Positions 54,956 through 63,964 of a DNA stretch of 64,000 bases are shown one piece after another; positions within the stretch are counted from its first letter, which is position 1; the number at the start of each line of letters is the position of its first letter. Source of the DNA: Fibrisoma montanum. GTDB lineage: Bacteria; Bacteroidota; Bacteroidia; Cytophagales; Spirosomataceae. Made by a program: the position numbers and the translations under genes. The notes below the pieces were generated by a model that worked only from the letters and a program-made list of their open reading frames with translations, was not told the origin of the DNA and ran no database searches. The stretch is taken from assembly GCF_003583365.1 (NCBI RefSeq), contig NZ_QXED01000003.1, forward strand, positions 124,001 through 188,000. Direction: 5' to 3'.

Positions 54956-55771
54956 ATGAATCTGAAAGCAATTCTCTCTGATATAGAAACCATTGATCCG
55001 GAAGCCTGTGAGCGGCTGAACCATGCCGCCGGCCGCACTTCACGCCGGAACCTGTTCCGGCTGGGTACCAAAGCGGCTGTTGCGGCCGTACCCCTGGCAT
55101 TTGGCGCCAGCCTCAAAACGGCCTATGGGCAAACCAGCAACGCGGCTGCCATTCTGGAGATTCTGAACTTCGCCCTTACGCTCGAATACCTGGAGGATTC
55201 GTTCTATAAAGCCGCGCTGGCGGCTCCCGGCCTGATTCCCGCGGGCGACCGGGCCGTTTTTCAGCTGATCAGTACCCACGAGGAGCGGCACGTCAGCTTT
55301 ATCGAGACTGCCATCCGGACGGCGGGCGGTACGACCGTGACGCGGCCCCGACTGGACCCAACGGCCAAAGGCGCTTATCCGAACGTACTGTCCAACTACC
55401 AGACGTTTCTGACCGTTGCGCAGGCACTGGAAGATACCGGCGTGCGGGCCTACAAAGGGCAGGCGGCTAACCTCATCAGCAACGACGACGTACTGCAGGC
55501 GGCTCTGCAGATTCACTCGGTAGAGGCCCGTCACGCGGCCGAAGTACGCCGGATCCGTGGGCAGAAACCCTGGGCCACGTCGACGAATAACCCGGCGACC
55601 ATCGCGGCCGTGTACGAGGGTGAAGGTAACGTTACCCAGGGTGGGGTGAACGTGGGCAGCCTGCAGGTGTCGGGCATTACGCTGGGGGCATCGGCCGCCG
55701 GCGACGCCTTCGACGAACCCCTGACGCGGGCGCAGGTACTGGCCATCGCTACACCGTTTATCGGGGCGTAG
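54956..55771 (+). CDS. Tat-exported ferritin-like protein (desiccation-related type)
   Basis: 271 aa from the ATG at 54956; an earlier in-frame start at 54887 is unlikely. Tat motif SRRNLFRLGTKAAVAAVPLA without lipobox, then a ferritin-like bundle with Glu in TLEYLEDSFYK, EERH (HEERHVSFIE), Glu in LEDTGVRAYK, and EARH (VEARHAAEVRRI). A C-terminal extension (about 200-271) is absent from the neighbour. The pair probably sits in the periplasm, perhaps for iron or oxidant handling. An intercistronic hairpin leads to rsmI. Confidence 0.83.
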   Translation: MNLKAILSDIETIDPEACERLNHAAGRTSRRNLFRLGTKAAVAAVPLAFGASLKTAYGQTSNAAAILEILNFALTLEYLEDSFYKAALAAPGLIPAGDRAVFQLISTHEERHVSFIETAIRTAGGTTVTRPRLDPTAKGAYPNVLSNYQTFLTVAQALEDTGVRAYKGQAANLISNDDVLQAALQIHSVEARHAAEVRRIRGQKPWATSTNNPATIAAVYEGEGNVTQGGVNVGSLQVSGITLGASAAGDAFDEPLTRAQVLAIATPFIGA

Positions 55772-55778
55772 TGGAACT

Positions 55779-55893
55779 GGTTTTTGGTATACGGTTTTCA
55801 GGGTTTGGTTTGCTGGGTATGGTTCCGGGGCTATGGCCACGGCCCACGACCGGACATCAAAGTCTGAAAACCGAAAACCGTATACCGAAAACC
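55779..55893 (+). repeat. Intercistronic 21-bp-arm hairpin between the ferritin-like gene and rsmI
   Basis: Arms 55779-55799 and 55873-55893 pair over 21 bp with one G-T pair; loop 73 nt. The G/T-rich 5' arm starts 7 nt after the upstream stop; the A/C-rich 3' arm ends 14 nt before the rsmI ATG. CTGAAAACC at 55864-55872 offers an alternative register against GGTTTTCAG in the 5' arm. Confidence 0.88.
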
Positions 55894-55907
55894 TGTTAAC
55901 TTGCTGA

Positions 55908-56639
55908 ATGAAATTATACCTCGTCCCGACGCCCATCGGGAATCTTGACGATATTACACTCCGGGCCATTAAGGTACTCCAGCAGGTCGATGCGATCCTC
56001 GCCGAAGACACGCGTACGTCGGGCGTGCTCCTGCGGCACCTGAACATCAGCAAACCGCTGCACAGTTACCATATTTTCAATGAGCACCAGACGGTTCAGC
56101 GGCTGGTCGATCAGCTTAAGGGCGGTAAAACCCTGGCGCTGGTGTCCGATGCCGGAACGCCCGGCATTTCCGATCCCGGCTTTCTGCTGGTGCGCGAGTG
56201 CATCCGCCACGCCATTCCCGTCGAATGCCTGCCCGGTCCGACCGCGTTCGTACCGGCCCTGGTCAACTCCGGCCTCCCTGCCGATCGCTTTACGTTTGAA
56301 GGATTCCTGCCCCATAAAAAAGGGCGGCAAACCCGCCTGGCCGAACTGGCCGACGAAGAGCGGACCATGGTTCTCTACGAATCGCCCCACCGGCTGCTCA
56401 AGACCCTGCAGCAACTGGCCGATGTTCTCAGCCCCGACCGGCCGGCCAGCGTTTCCCGCGAGCTGACGAAGCTTTTTGAGGAGACTGTACGCGGGCCATT
56501 GTCCGAACTTATTGCTTATTTTGCAGAAAAAACGCCAAAAGGTGAACTGGTTATCTGTGTTCAGGGCAAAGCGCCCGAAAAGGGGAAAGGCCGAAAGGAG
56601 CGGGGAGGTAGAGCCGACGAAGCTGACGAAGACGAGTAA
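55908..56639 (+). CDS. rsmI: 16S rRNA (cytidine-1402-2'-O)-methyltransferase
   Basis: 243-aa SAM-dependent tetrapyrrole-methylase-fold enzyme that methylates C1402 of 16S rRNA. Motifs YLVPTPIGNLDDITLRA, AEDTRTSGVLL, LVSDAGTPGISDPGF and PGPTAFVPALVNSGLP are diagnostic. The last ~20 residues are highly charged (KGRKERGGRADEADEDE), beyond the usual end. The DUF4105 gene starts 4 bp after the stop, so the two are probably translated together. Confidence 0.96.
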   Translation: MKLYLVPTPIGNLDDITLRAIKVLQQVDAILAEDTRTSGVLLRHLNISKPLHSYHIFNEHQTVQRLVDQLKGGKTLALVSDAGTPGISDPGFLLVRECIRHAIPVECLPGPTAFVPALVNSGLPADRFTFEGFLPHKKGRQTRLAELADEERTMVLYESPHRLLKTLQQLADVLSPDRPASVSRELTKLFEETVRGPLSELIAYFAEKTPKGELVICVQGKAPEKGKGRKERGGRADEADEDE

Positions 56640-56643
56640 ACCA

Positions 56644-57846
56644 GTGGCCGTCAGCCGATTTTTCAGCCTGGTATTGCTCGTTGGATTGTTCATTGCTCAC
56701 CTGTTTCCAGCTCAGGCTCAGTCGTACCCTCAGATCAGTCTGCTCACGTTTGGGCCGGGCGAAGAGCTATACGCGTCATTCGGGCACACGGCTATTCGGG
56801 TTTACGACCCCGTGCGCGGGCAGGACATGACCTACGGCTGGGGCGGATTCCGCTTTTCCGAAAATAACTTTTACGTGAAGTTTCTGCGCGGTACCCTTCC
56901 GTACTACATCGACGCTTACGAGATGAATCTGATGGTGTATGCGTACCAAACCGAAAACCGCACCATCCGCGAGCAGATACTCAATTTGTCGCCTACCCAG
57001 ACGCAGCAACTGCTCCAGGTACTGGAAACGAACATGCGGCCCGAAAACCGGACGTACCAGTATAAATTCTTCTACGACAACTGTGCTACTCGTCCGCGCG
57101 ATGTGATTTCACAGGCCTGTGGCGACAGCCTGACCATTCCATCCCGGTCAGTAAGCACCGGTAAATCGTACCGGGACTGGATGAATGATTACCTGGGCGA
57201 ACAGCCCTGGGCTCAACTGGGCATGAATCTGGCCATTGGTCGCCCCGCCGATGTGATAACGACCGGATGGCAGGCCATGTACCTGCCTACTAACGTGCAC
57301 GATCAGTTTGCACACGCAACCATCCGGCAGGCCGACGGCCGCGTGGCGCCGGCTGTTGCGCAGGATCGGATGGTGTTCCAGGCCGCCAGAACATTCAGAA
57401 AAGAAGTGCCGTTCATCTTCGATCCGAATGTAGTGTTTGCCCTGCTGACCATTGCCGTGAGCGTGTTCAGCATTCGGCGCTACCGCGACGGAAAGCTTGA
57501 TCGCTGGCTCGACCGGCTGCTGTTCGGGGTATCGGGGTTTCTGGGCTGGTTTCTGTTCCTGCTCTGGGTCGGTACGGATCACGGCGTTACGGCCTGGAAC
57601 CCAACACTGCTCTGGCTCATGCCCCTCCATCTGCCCCTGATCTACTGGGCAACCGGACCAACCTCGACTACCGCCCGCCGACGGACGTATTTTCTGGTGA
57701 CGGCCGGGCTGATCGTGACCGGACTGATTGTATCGAACGTACCGGGCGGGGCCGATACGCTGTTCGGGCTCATGCTGCTGATCCGCTGCCTGCTGAACGC
57801 GCAGATGGCTGGCCGCCCCGAACGGGCTGTAGCGCGGGTAGCGTGA
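56644..57846 (+). CDS. DUF4105 membrane protein
   Basis: 400 aa from a GTG at 56644 that gives a normal signal peptide (FFSLVLLVGLFIAHLFPAQA); the longer in-frame start at 56476 lies inside rsmI and adds basic, unlike residues. N-terminal periplasmic DUF4105 domain (about 25-260; LLTFGPGEELYASFGHTAIR, YDNCATRPRDV) of the Lnb/peptidase-like fold, with conserved His, Asn and Cys. Then about five membrane helices (about 255-390). Function unknown; common in Bacteroidota. Confidence 0.82.
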   Translation: MAVSRFFSLVLLVGLFIAHLFPAQAQSYPQISLLTFGPGEELYASFGHTAIRVYDPVRGQDMTYGWGGFRFSENNFYVKFLRGTLPYYIDAYEMNLMVYAYQTENRTIREQILNLSPTQTQQLLQVLETNMRPENRTYQYKFFYDNCATRPRDVISQACGDSLTIPSRSVSTGKSYRDWMNDYLGEQPWAQLGMNLAIGRPADVITTGWQAMYLPTNVHDQFAHATIRQADGRVAPAVAQDRMVFQAARTFRKEVPFIFDPNVVFALLTIAVSVFSIRRYRDGKLDRWLDRLLFGVSGFLGWFLFLLWVGTDHGVTAWNPTLLWLMPLHLPLIYWATGPTSTTARRRTYFLVTAGLIVTGLIVSNVPGGADTLFGLMLLIRCLLNAQMAGRPERAVARVA

Positions 57847-57934
57847 TGGCTGTCCGTACATAGAATTAAAGGGTATGGGGTAACAACCTGTAGGGTTTAA
57901 GGTTGTAAGGAAAATACAACCGATAGACGAATAC

Positions 57935-58369
57935 ATGGAAGAAATGAGTCCCATCATCTTCATCGATGATGATGAAGATGACCACGTACTGTTAAAACCA
58001 ATCTGGCAGAGTGTAGCCCCTGAAAACCCGCTGCTGGTCTTTACCAACGGCGAAGAAGCCCTCGACTACCTCCGCAGCACTGACCAGCGCCCCTTCCTGA
58101 TTGTCGCTGAGGTTAATCTGCAGCTGATGAACGGGCTGGAACTGCGCCGGCAGATTGAACAGGATCCGGTGCTTCGCCGGAAAGCCATACCGTTTATATT
58201 TTTCACCCATCCCGTTCACCAGCAGATGGTTGAGGAAGCCTACCAACTGACCATCCAGGGCTTTTTCGAAAAACAGCAGAACGTAGAACAGATGCGCCAG
58301 CAGCTGCAGGCTATCGTGAACTACTGGAAGGCGTGTCTGCATCCCAACCGGTTCCCGGACGATCACTGA
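57935..58369 (+). CDS. Stand-alone receiver-domain protein with Glu at the phospho-acceptor position
   Basis: 144 aa, a single CheY-like receiver. The acidic pocket IIFIDDDEDD is present, as are the Thr (FFTHP) and Lys (GFFEKQ), but the phospho-acceptor is Glu59: LIVAEVNLQLMNG in place of the usual LLD-N-P-MNG. Codon GAG at 58109-58111. It may be a constitutively active or non-phosphorylated receiver. No kinase gene is adjacent; it lies 89 bp after the DUF4105 gene. Confidence 0.85.
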   Translation: MEEMSPIIFIDDDEDDHVLLKPIWQSVAPENPLLVFTNGEEALDYLRSTDQRPFLIVAEVNLQLMNGLELRRQIEQDPVLRRKAIPFIFFTHPVHQQMVEEAYQLTIQGFFEKQQNVEQMRQQLQAIVNYWKACLHPNRFPDDH

Positions 58370-58453
58370 TTTTTGCCGAATCGTACGGCACCGGTTCCGG
58401 CCACTCCGCCATGGCGGGGGAGTCCCACCCAAATTAAAAATTTAATTACATTT

Positions 58454-58483
58454 TGTATGTATAATGGCTTTATTATACATACA
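58454..58483. promoter_or_regulatory. PadR operator upstream of the padR-permease operon
   Basis: Perfect 12-bp inverted repeat (58454-58465 and 58472-58483) with a 6-bp centre, containing ATGT...ACAT, the classical PadR-family half-sites. It lies 21 bp upstream of the padR ATG and would overlap the promoter, fitting autorepression. Confidence 0.7.
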
Positions 58484-58504
58484 TTTACGCAATTAACATC
58501 GGAG

Positions 58505-58837
58505 ATGAAAGGAACAAACCTCGGTGAGTTCGAAGAACTGGTGATGCTGACCGTCGCTGCGTTGCCGGACGACGCCTACAGCGTGGCGATCTGCGACGAG
58601 CTTTCGAATCAAACGGGCCGGTCGGTGAAGCTGGGGGTGGTGCATTCGGTACTCAACCGGCTCGAAGAGAAAGGATTCGTAAAAAGCCAGCTGGGTGAAG
58701 CAACCAGGGCCCGTGGCGGAAAGCGCAAACGATTCTATCAACTCACCGCACCGGGAAAAGCCGCTCTGGTCCGTGCCAAGTCAATGCGCGATGACCTGTG
58801 GGGCCGGATCCCATCGCTTGTCTGGAAAAACGGGTAG
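58505..58837 (+). CDS. PadR-family transcriptional regulator
   Basis: 110 aa from the ATG at 58505. Winged-helix domain with YSVAICDELSNQTGRSVKLG (recognition-helix region) and LGVVHSVLNRLEEKGFVKSQ, then RGGKRKRFYQLTAPGKAAL, the PadR wing. Likely an autoregulated repressor that controls the permease gene, which starts 1 bp after its stop. A matching operator is present upstream. Confidence 0.93.
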   Translation: MKGTNLGEFEELVMLTVAALPDDAYSVAICDELSNQTGRSVKLGVVHSVLNRLEEKGFVKSQLGEATRARGGKRKRFYQLTAPGKAALVRAKSMRDDLWGRIPSLVWKNG

Positions 58838-58838
58838 C

Positions 58839-61544
58839 ATGAACGAGCAACGACAACCCCAGCCGCCCCGGTGGGCACAGCGATTTATAGCGTGGTATTG
58901 CAGGCCCGAGCTGGCAGAAGACCTGATTGGCGACCTCAATGAATACTTTGAACGGAACGTACAAGCCATCGGACCGCGTCGGGCAAAGCTGATTTACAGC
59001 ATCGACGCCATCAAGTTTTTCAGACGGTATACCGTACGTACCCCATCGGCTGTCCCCTTTTTTATCAACTGGATCATGATCGGAAGCTACATCAAAACCG
59101 CCAGACGCAGCTTGCTGCACAATAAGCTGTTCTCGTCAATTAACATCATTGGCCTTGCGGTCAGTATGTCCGTCGGGTTGCTGCTGATCGCGTTCGTGTT
59201 TGATCTGCGTTCGTACGACCGGTTCCATAAAAACGGGGAGCGGATCTACCGCGTCACCAGCGTACTGACCTCAACGGGTGACCGGGGCAAGTATGCAACC
59301 ACATCCCCAAAGGCCGGAAAGCTGATCCGGGCGAATGTGTCCGGCGTTGACGAGGTGGCGACCGTACGCAGCGACTTCGCGCAGGATGCCAGGGTTGGCG
59401 ATGCCATTGTGCCCATCAAGGGCTACTGGGCAGAACCGTCGCTGCTCAGGATACTTACCTTTCCCATGCTGGAAGGTAATCCCGAAACGGCGCTGCGGGA
59501 GCCATACTCGGTTGTGCTCACCGAAACGGCCGCTAAAAAGCTGTTCGGCACCGAATCCGCGCTCGGCAGGGCGATCCTGTTCGATACACTCGCCTACCGG
59601 GTAACCGGCATCCTGAAGGACGTGCCTTTCTTTTCGCACATCAGTTTCGAAGCGCTGGTATCGCTGTCGACGGCGGAGCAGCTCAGCCGGAACGACCCGA
59701 CCGTGGGAAAATGGACAAGCATAGGGGCTAATTTTGTGTACCTCCGGTTGCGGGAAAATGTCGACCGGGCGTCAATTCAGGCGCAGCTCGACGCCATTGC
59801 CCGGGAGGAAAACCGCGCTGAAACCAATACGAAGCTTCAGCTCGAACTTCTGCCGTTGCATTCGATCGTAGTTGGTGAGACTCTCCGGCAATCGGAGGGC
59901 GGGCCTGGTTCCACAGGGCCCCACATGCCCCCGGTTGTGCTTTGGATACTCAGCGGGCTGGCACTCGTCGTGATCTTATCGGCGTGTTTCAACTACGCCA
60001 ACCTGTCGATGGCCCGGGCCATGCGCCGTTTCAAGGAGATAGGCCTTCGCAAAGCGATCGGTGCCGGAAAACGTCAGGTATGGCAGCAGTTTCTGGTGGA
60101 AGCGGTCATGATCTCGCTGGCCGCCCTTCTGCTTTCCTTCGTCATCTTTCTGGTGTTGCGGCCGCAGTTGATAAATCTGGCTCCGGAGATGCAGCGCACG
60201 GTGAAGCTCGAACTGACGCCGTCGATGGTTATCGCCTTCATCGCTTTTTCGGTCACCGTGGGGGTAATTGCCGGTTTCATGCCGGCCCTGTTCTTTTCGA
60301 AAGTGAGCGCGATCAATGCCCTCCGCAATGTGTCCACCCTGACGGCCATGCGCGGTCCAACTGCATCACAGGCGAACTGGTCGGTGAATGTGTTCAGATA
60401 CGCCACCGTCCGGCGAGCGCTGGTGGTGATTCAATACACGCTTACCCTGATCTTTATCACAACCACCGCCGTTGGTTATGTGCAGTATAAAAACATCCTG
60501 GCCTTCGACCTCGGATTTACTACCGAAAATATCCTGAACATTGATACGCAGGGGAATAAACCGGATGCGCTGCTGAAGGAACTGGCCGAGCTGCCGGAAG
60601 TCACGGCGCTGTCCCGGTCGTTGATCATCACCAGCGTCGGGAATGCCTGGGGTGGTTTTATGAAGTACAACAATTCGCAGGACTCGGTTCTGGTCATGAC
60701 CAACCACGTCGACGAAAACTACCTGCCTCTCCACGACTACAAGCTCATTGCGGGGGGGAACTTTAAGGCACGACCCACAACGGCTGAAGCCGCCACCGAG
60801 GTGATCGTTAACCAGCAATTCCTGAAACGGTTTAACATTGGTAACAACGACCCCAGCCAGGCCATTGGGGAACAGGTTACATTCAGTAGTTTCCGGGTAC
60901 GTAATCGCCGGATGACCATCGTCGGCGTCATGAGGGATTTTCACTACGGCAAAGTCGACAACCTCGTCGGGCCGGTAGCCTTCATGCCCTGGACACCGGA
61001 CGACAGAGCCGTCGTCAATGCCAGGCTGCAAAGCACCGATATGCCGGCGACCATGGCCAAGATTGCGTCCGTATGGAAGACGATTGATCGGGTGCATCCG
61101 CTCCGGGCCAAGTTCTATAACCAGGAGATCGAAGAGGCCTACAGTGATTTTTCAACCATGATCAAGATCATTGGCTTTTTGTCATTTCTGGCCATTTCGA
61201 TCGCATCAATGGGACTGTTTGGTATGGTGGTATACACTACCGAAACCAGGCTCAAAGAGATCAGCATCCGCAAAGTGATGGGTGCTGGCTCCGCCAGCCT
61301 TGTTTTCCTGCTGAGCCGTAGTTTTCTCGTGCTGCTGTCACTATCGGCACTGATCGCGCTGCCCGTAACGTACCTGTTTTTCGAAACCGTTGTGCTCAAA
61401 AATTTCCCCTATCATACGCCCGTGCAGATCGCCGAACTGGTTGTCGGCTTGCTGGCGGTTTTGCTCATCGCTTTCGTCATGATCGGGTCGCAGACGATCA
61501 AGGCAACGAGACAGAATCCGGCAGACGTCCTCAGGAGCCAGTAG
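58839..61544 (+). CDS. MacB/FtsX-type ABC transporter permease with N-terminal prefix domain
   Basis: 901 aa from the ATG at 58839. The first ~75 residues are a soluble prefix (RFIAWYCRPELAEDLIGDLN, as in PadR-linked permeases), then TM1 (about 107-127) with NIIGLAVSMSVGLLLIAF, a MacB-like periplasmic core, two FtsX permease units (about 360-470 and 760-890; LSGLALVVILSACFNYANLS, ISIRKVMGAGSASLVFLLSR) and the end RQNPADVLRSQ. No ATPase gene is adjacent, so it must pair with one elsewhere. Substrate unknown. Confidence 0.92.
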   Translation: MNEQRQPQPPRWAQRFIAWYCRPELAEDLIGDLNEYFERNVQAIGPRRAKLIYSIDAIKFFRRYTVRTPSAVPFFINWIMIGSYIKTARRSLLHNKLFSSINIIGLAVSMSVGLLLIAFVFDLRSYDRFHKNGERIYRVTSVLTSTGDRGKYATTSPKAGKLIRANVSGVDEVATVRSDFAQDARVGDAIVPIKGYWAEPSLLRILTFPMLEGNPETALREPYSVVLTETAAKKLFGTESALGRAILFDTLAYRVTGILKDVPFFSHISFEALVSLSTAEQLSRNDPTVGKWTSIGANFVYLRLRENVDRASIQAQLDAIAREENRAETNTKLQLELLPLHSIVVGETLRQSEGGPGSTGPHMPPVVLWILSGLALVVILSACFNYANLSMARAMRRFKEIGLRKAIGAGKRQVWQQFLVEAVMISLAALLLSFVIFLVLRPQLINLAPEMQRTVKLELTPSMVIAFIAFSVTVGVIAGFMPALFFSKVSAINALRNVSTLTAMRGPTASQANWSVNVFRYATVRRALVVIQYTLTLIFITTTAVGYVQYKNILAFDLGFTTENILNIDTQGNKPDALLKELAELPEVTALSRSLIITSVGNAWGGFMKYNNSQDSVLVMTNHVDENYLPLHDYKLIAGGNFKARPTTAEAATEVIVNQQFLKRFNIGNNDPSQAIGEQVTFSSFRVRNRRMTIVGVMRDFHYGKVDNLVGPVAFMPWTPDDRAVVNARLQSTDMPATMAKIASVWKTIDRVHPLRAKFYNQEIEEAYSDFSTMIKIIGFLSFLAISIASMGLFGMVVYTTETRLKEISIRKVMGAGSASLVFLLSRSFLVLLSLSALIALPVTYLFFETVVLKNFPYHTPVQIAELVVGLLAVLLIAFVMIGSQTIKATRQNPADVLRSQ

Positions 61545-61698
61545 ACGCTGTGCGGTCGGCTGGTTTTCGGCAGAACGACCCGGCACGGATCAGGCAAGGC
61601 GGTACGTTTGTTCCGGTCCGTTGATTTTGGCCGTTCATAAGTAGAAACACGATCAGCTTGTCATTTATGGGCAGTAGGCTAAAACCACCTGCACGCCC

Positions 61699-62997
61699 AT
61701 GAAAAAAACGCTGTCCGTCTGTTTTCTTATTACCTGGCTGCCCCTGAGTACCCTGCTGGCTCAACCGGTCGAGCGGCTTGTTAAACTGATCATCACCCCC
61801 GACCACGCCGACTGGACGTACCGGATTGGCGAACCGGCCCGCTTTACCATCCAGGCGTATCAGAACAGCGTACCACTCAAAGGAGCCCGGCTGCGGTATG
61901 AAATCGGACCGGAGAAAATGCCCCCCACCAAAACCGAAACCATTACCCTCAAAGACACGCCCGTATCGGTCGATGCCGGTACCATGCGGACGGCCGGATT
62001 TCTGCGCTGCGTGGCTACGGTGGACGTAGACGGAAAAGAATACCGGAATCTGACCACGGCGGCTTTTGAGCCGGAGAAAATACAGCCCACCGTTGCCAAC
62101 CCGGCCGATTTCAAGGCGTTCTGGGACAAGGCCAAAGAGGATCTGGCCAAACTGCCCATCGACGCCCGGATGACGCTGTTGCCCGAGCGGTGCACGGAAA
62201 ATACCAACGTCTACCACCTGAACCTTCAGAATATTGATAACTCGCGGTTCTACGGAATTTTATGCGTGCCCAAAAAAGAAGGCAAATACCCGGCCATTCT
62301 GCGGGTGCCGGGCGCGGGCGTTCGGCCTTACGGGGGCATGATCGCCGAGGCCGACAAAGGGTTTATTACGCTCGAAGTGGGTATTCACGGCGTACCGGTC
62401 AACATTGACCCGGGCGTCTATCTCGACCTGAGCCGGGGGCCGCTGCGGAACTACCAGCAGGCTAACCTCGACGACCGCGACCGGTACTACTACAAGCGGG
62501 TGTACCTTGGCTGCGTCCGGGCGGTAGATTACCTGGCCAGCATGCCGCAGTTCGATGGGCAGAACCTCGCCGTAACGGGCGGAAGCCAGGGGGGCGCCCT
62601 GTCTATCATCACGGCCGCGCTCGATCCGCGGATCAAATGGCTGGGGGCCTATTACCCGGCCCTCTGCGACGTAACGGGCTACCTGAACAACCGCGCCGGG
62701 GGCTGGCCGCATCTGTTCGCCGGGACTAACCTGGAGCTGAACAACAAACCGGATAAAATTAAAACAACGGGCTACTACGATGTTGTTAACTTCGCCCGGC
62801 TGGTGAACGTACCGGGCTACTACTCGTGGGGCTTCAACGACGAAACCTGCCCCCCGACGTCCATGTACGCGGCCTATAACGTCATACCGGGTAAGAAAAC
62901 CCTTGAGCTCTTCCGGGACACCGGCCACTGGACGTATCCCGAGCAAACCGAAAAGCTGATGACCTGGCTGACGGCCCAGTTGAAAGGCGGTCGGTAG
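61699..62997 (+). CDS. Secreted acetylxylan-esterase-like alpha/beta hydrolase
   Basis: 432 aa with a signal peptide (LSVCFLITWLPLSTLLAQ). N-terminal beta-rich domain (about 20-130), then the AXE1-type alpha/beta hydrolase (about 135-432): nucleophile in VTGGSQGGALSI, acid near WGFNDETCPPTS and His in DTGHWTYPEQ. Expected to deacetylate plant or bacterial polysaccharides or related esters; no other polysaccharide-use genes are close by. No regulator is adjacent. Confidence 0.88.
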   Translation: MKKTLSVCFLITWLPLSTLLAQPVERLVKLIITPDHADWTYRIGEPARFTIQAYQNSVPLKGARLRYEIGPEKMPPTKTETITLKDTPVSVDAGTMRTAGFLRCVATVDVDGKEYRNLTTAAFEPEKIQPTVANPADFKAFWDKAKEDLAKLPIDARMTLLPERCTENTNVYHLNLQNIDNSRFYGILCVPKKEGKYPAILRVPGAGVRPYGGMIAEADKGFITLEVGIHGVPVNIDPGVYLDLSRGPLRNYQQANLDDRDRYYYKRVYLGCVRAVDYLASMPQFDGQNLAVTGGSQGGALSIITAALDPRIKWLGAYYPALCDVTGYLNNRAGGWPHLFAGTNLELNNKPDKIKTTGYYDVVNFARLVNVPGYYSWGFNDETCPPTSMYAAYNVIPGKKTLELFRDTGHWTYPEQTEKLMTWLTAQLKGGR

Positions 62998-63031
62998 AAC
63001 AAGCCGCCCGTTCCGAAGTTACCACTATTGT

Positions 63032-63964
63032 ATGCTGATCTTTGTTTATACCCGCCTGAACGATACGACCCGCGCTGCTATCCGGCAGCAGGTGTCGGCC
63101 TTCGCCGACGTACAGTTCCGCTCCGAACTGCCCGAGCATGAGCTGGAGTCCACCTTTGAACGGGCCGACGTAGTGATGGGGAATGTCCCCCCGGCCTGGG
63201 TTGCCCGTGCGCCCCAAACCCTGCAGTTCTGGCAGCTCGACTCGGCCGGATTCGATGGGTACCAGAACCTCCGGCTGTCCGTGCCGGTAGCCAACATGGG
63301 CGATTTTTTCGCCTGGCCCTGCGCCGAAACCATCGTCGCCGGCATCATCGGTCTCTACCGGCATATCCACGAACTGGCCGTGCTGCAGCACCAGCGGAAC
63401 TGGGTAGGGGTACCTATCCGGTACAAGCTGGGGCTGCTGCGCCGGAAACGGGTCGTCATTCTCGGAACGGGCGCCATTGGGCAGGCCGTGCGAACCATGC
63501 TGACCGGCTTTGAGTGCGAGGTGAACATGCTCGCCCGCACAGACCCCCGGGCGGAACTGCATTCGGTTGACGAACTGAAAGCGATCTTACCCCAGACCGA
63601 CCTGGTCATCAATACCTTGCCCGGTACGGCCAAAGGGTTTTTCTCGGCCGACCTGATTCGGGCCATGCCCGCCGACGGCGTCTACGCCAACATTGGCCGG
63701 GGCAGCACCACCGACGAGCCCGCGTTGATCGAGGCCCTGCAACAGGGTCGGCTGGGCGGGGCCGTGCTGGACGTAACGGCCACGGAGCCCCTGCCGGCCG
63801 ATAGTCCGCTCTGGGCGATGCCGAACGTGATCCTGACGCAGCATACCGGGGGCGGACAGCAAACGGAAGACGAAGGTAAGGCCGCTCAGTTCCTGCGCAA
63901 CCTGCACCGATTCCGGAATGGAGAACCGCTGGAGAATCCGATTGATCTGTCGAAAGGGTATTAA
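63032..63964 (+). CDS. D-2-hydroxyacid dehydrogenase-like oxidoreductase
   Basis: 310 aa, formate/glycerate-dehydrogenase fold. NAD-binding VVILGTGAIGQAVRTML, NIGRGSTTDEPAL, and the catalytic set: Arg in NIGRGS, Glu in TATEPLPAD and His in LTQHTGGG. The cytoplasmic enzyme reduces 2-oxoacids with NAD(P)H. The substrate-binding half is atypical; substrate unknown. It starts 34 bp after the esterase stop and is co-directional, so they may be co-transcribed. Confidence 0.9.
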   Translation: MLIFVYTRLNDTTRAAIRQQVSAFADVQFRSELPEHELESTFERADVVMGNVPPAWVARAPQTLQFWQLDSAGFDGYQNLRLSVPVANMGDFFAWPCAETIVAGIIGLYRHIHELAVLQHQRNWVGVPIRYKLGLLRRKRVVILGTGAIGQAVRTMLTGFECEVNMLARTDPRAELHSVDELKAILPQTDLVINTLPGTAKGFFSADLIRAMPADGVYANIGRGSTTDEPALIEALQQGRLGGAVLDVTATEPLPADSPLWAMPNVILTQHTGGGQQTEDEGKAAQFLRNLHRFRNGEPLENPIDLSKGY

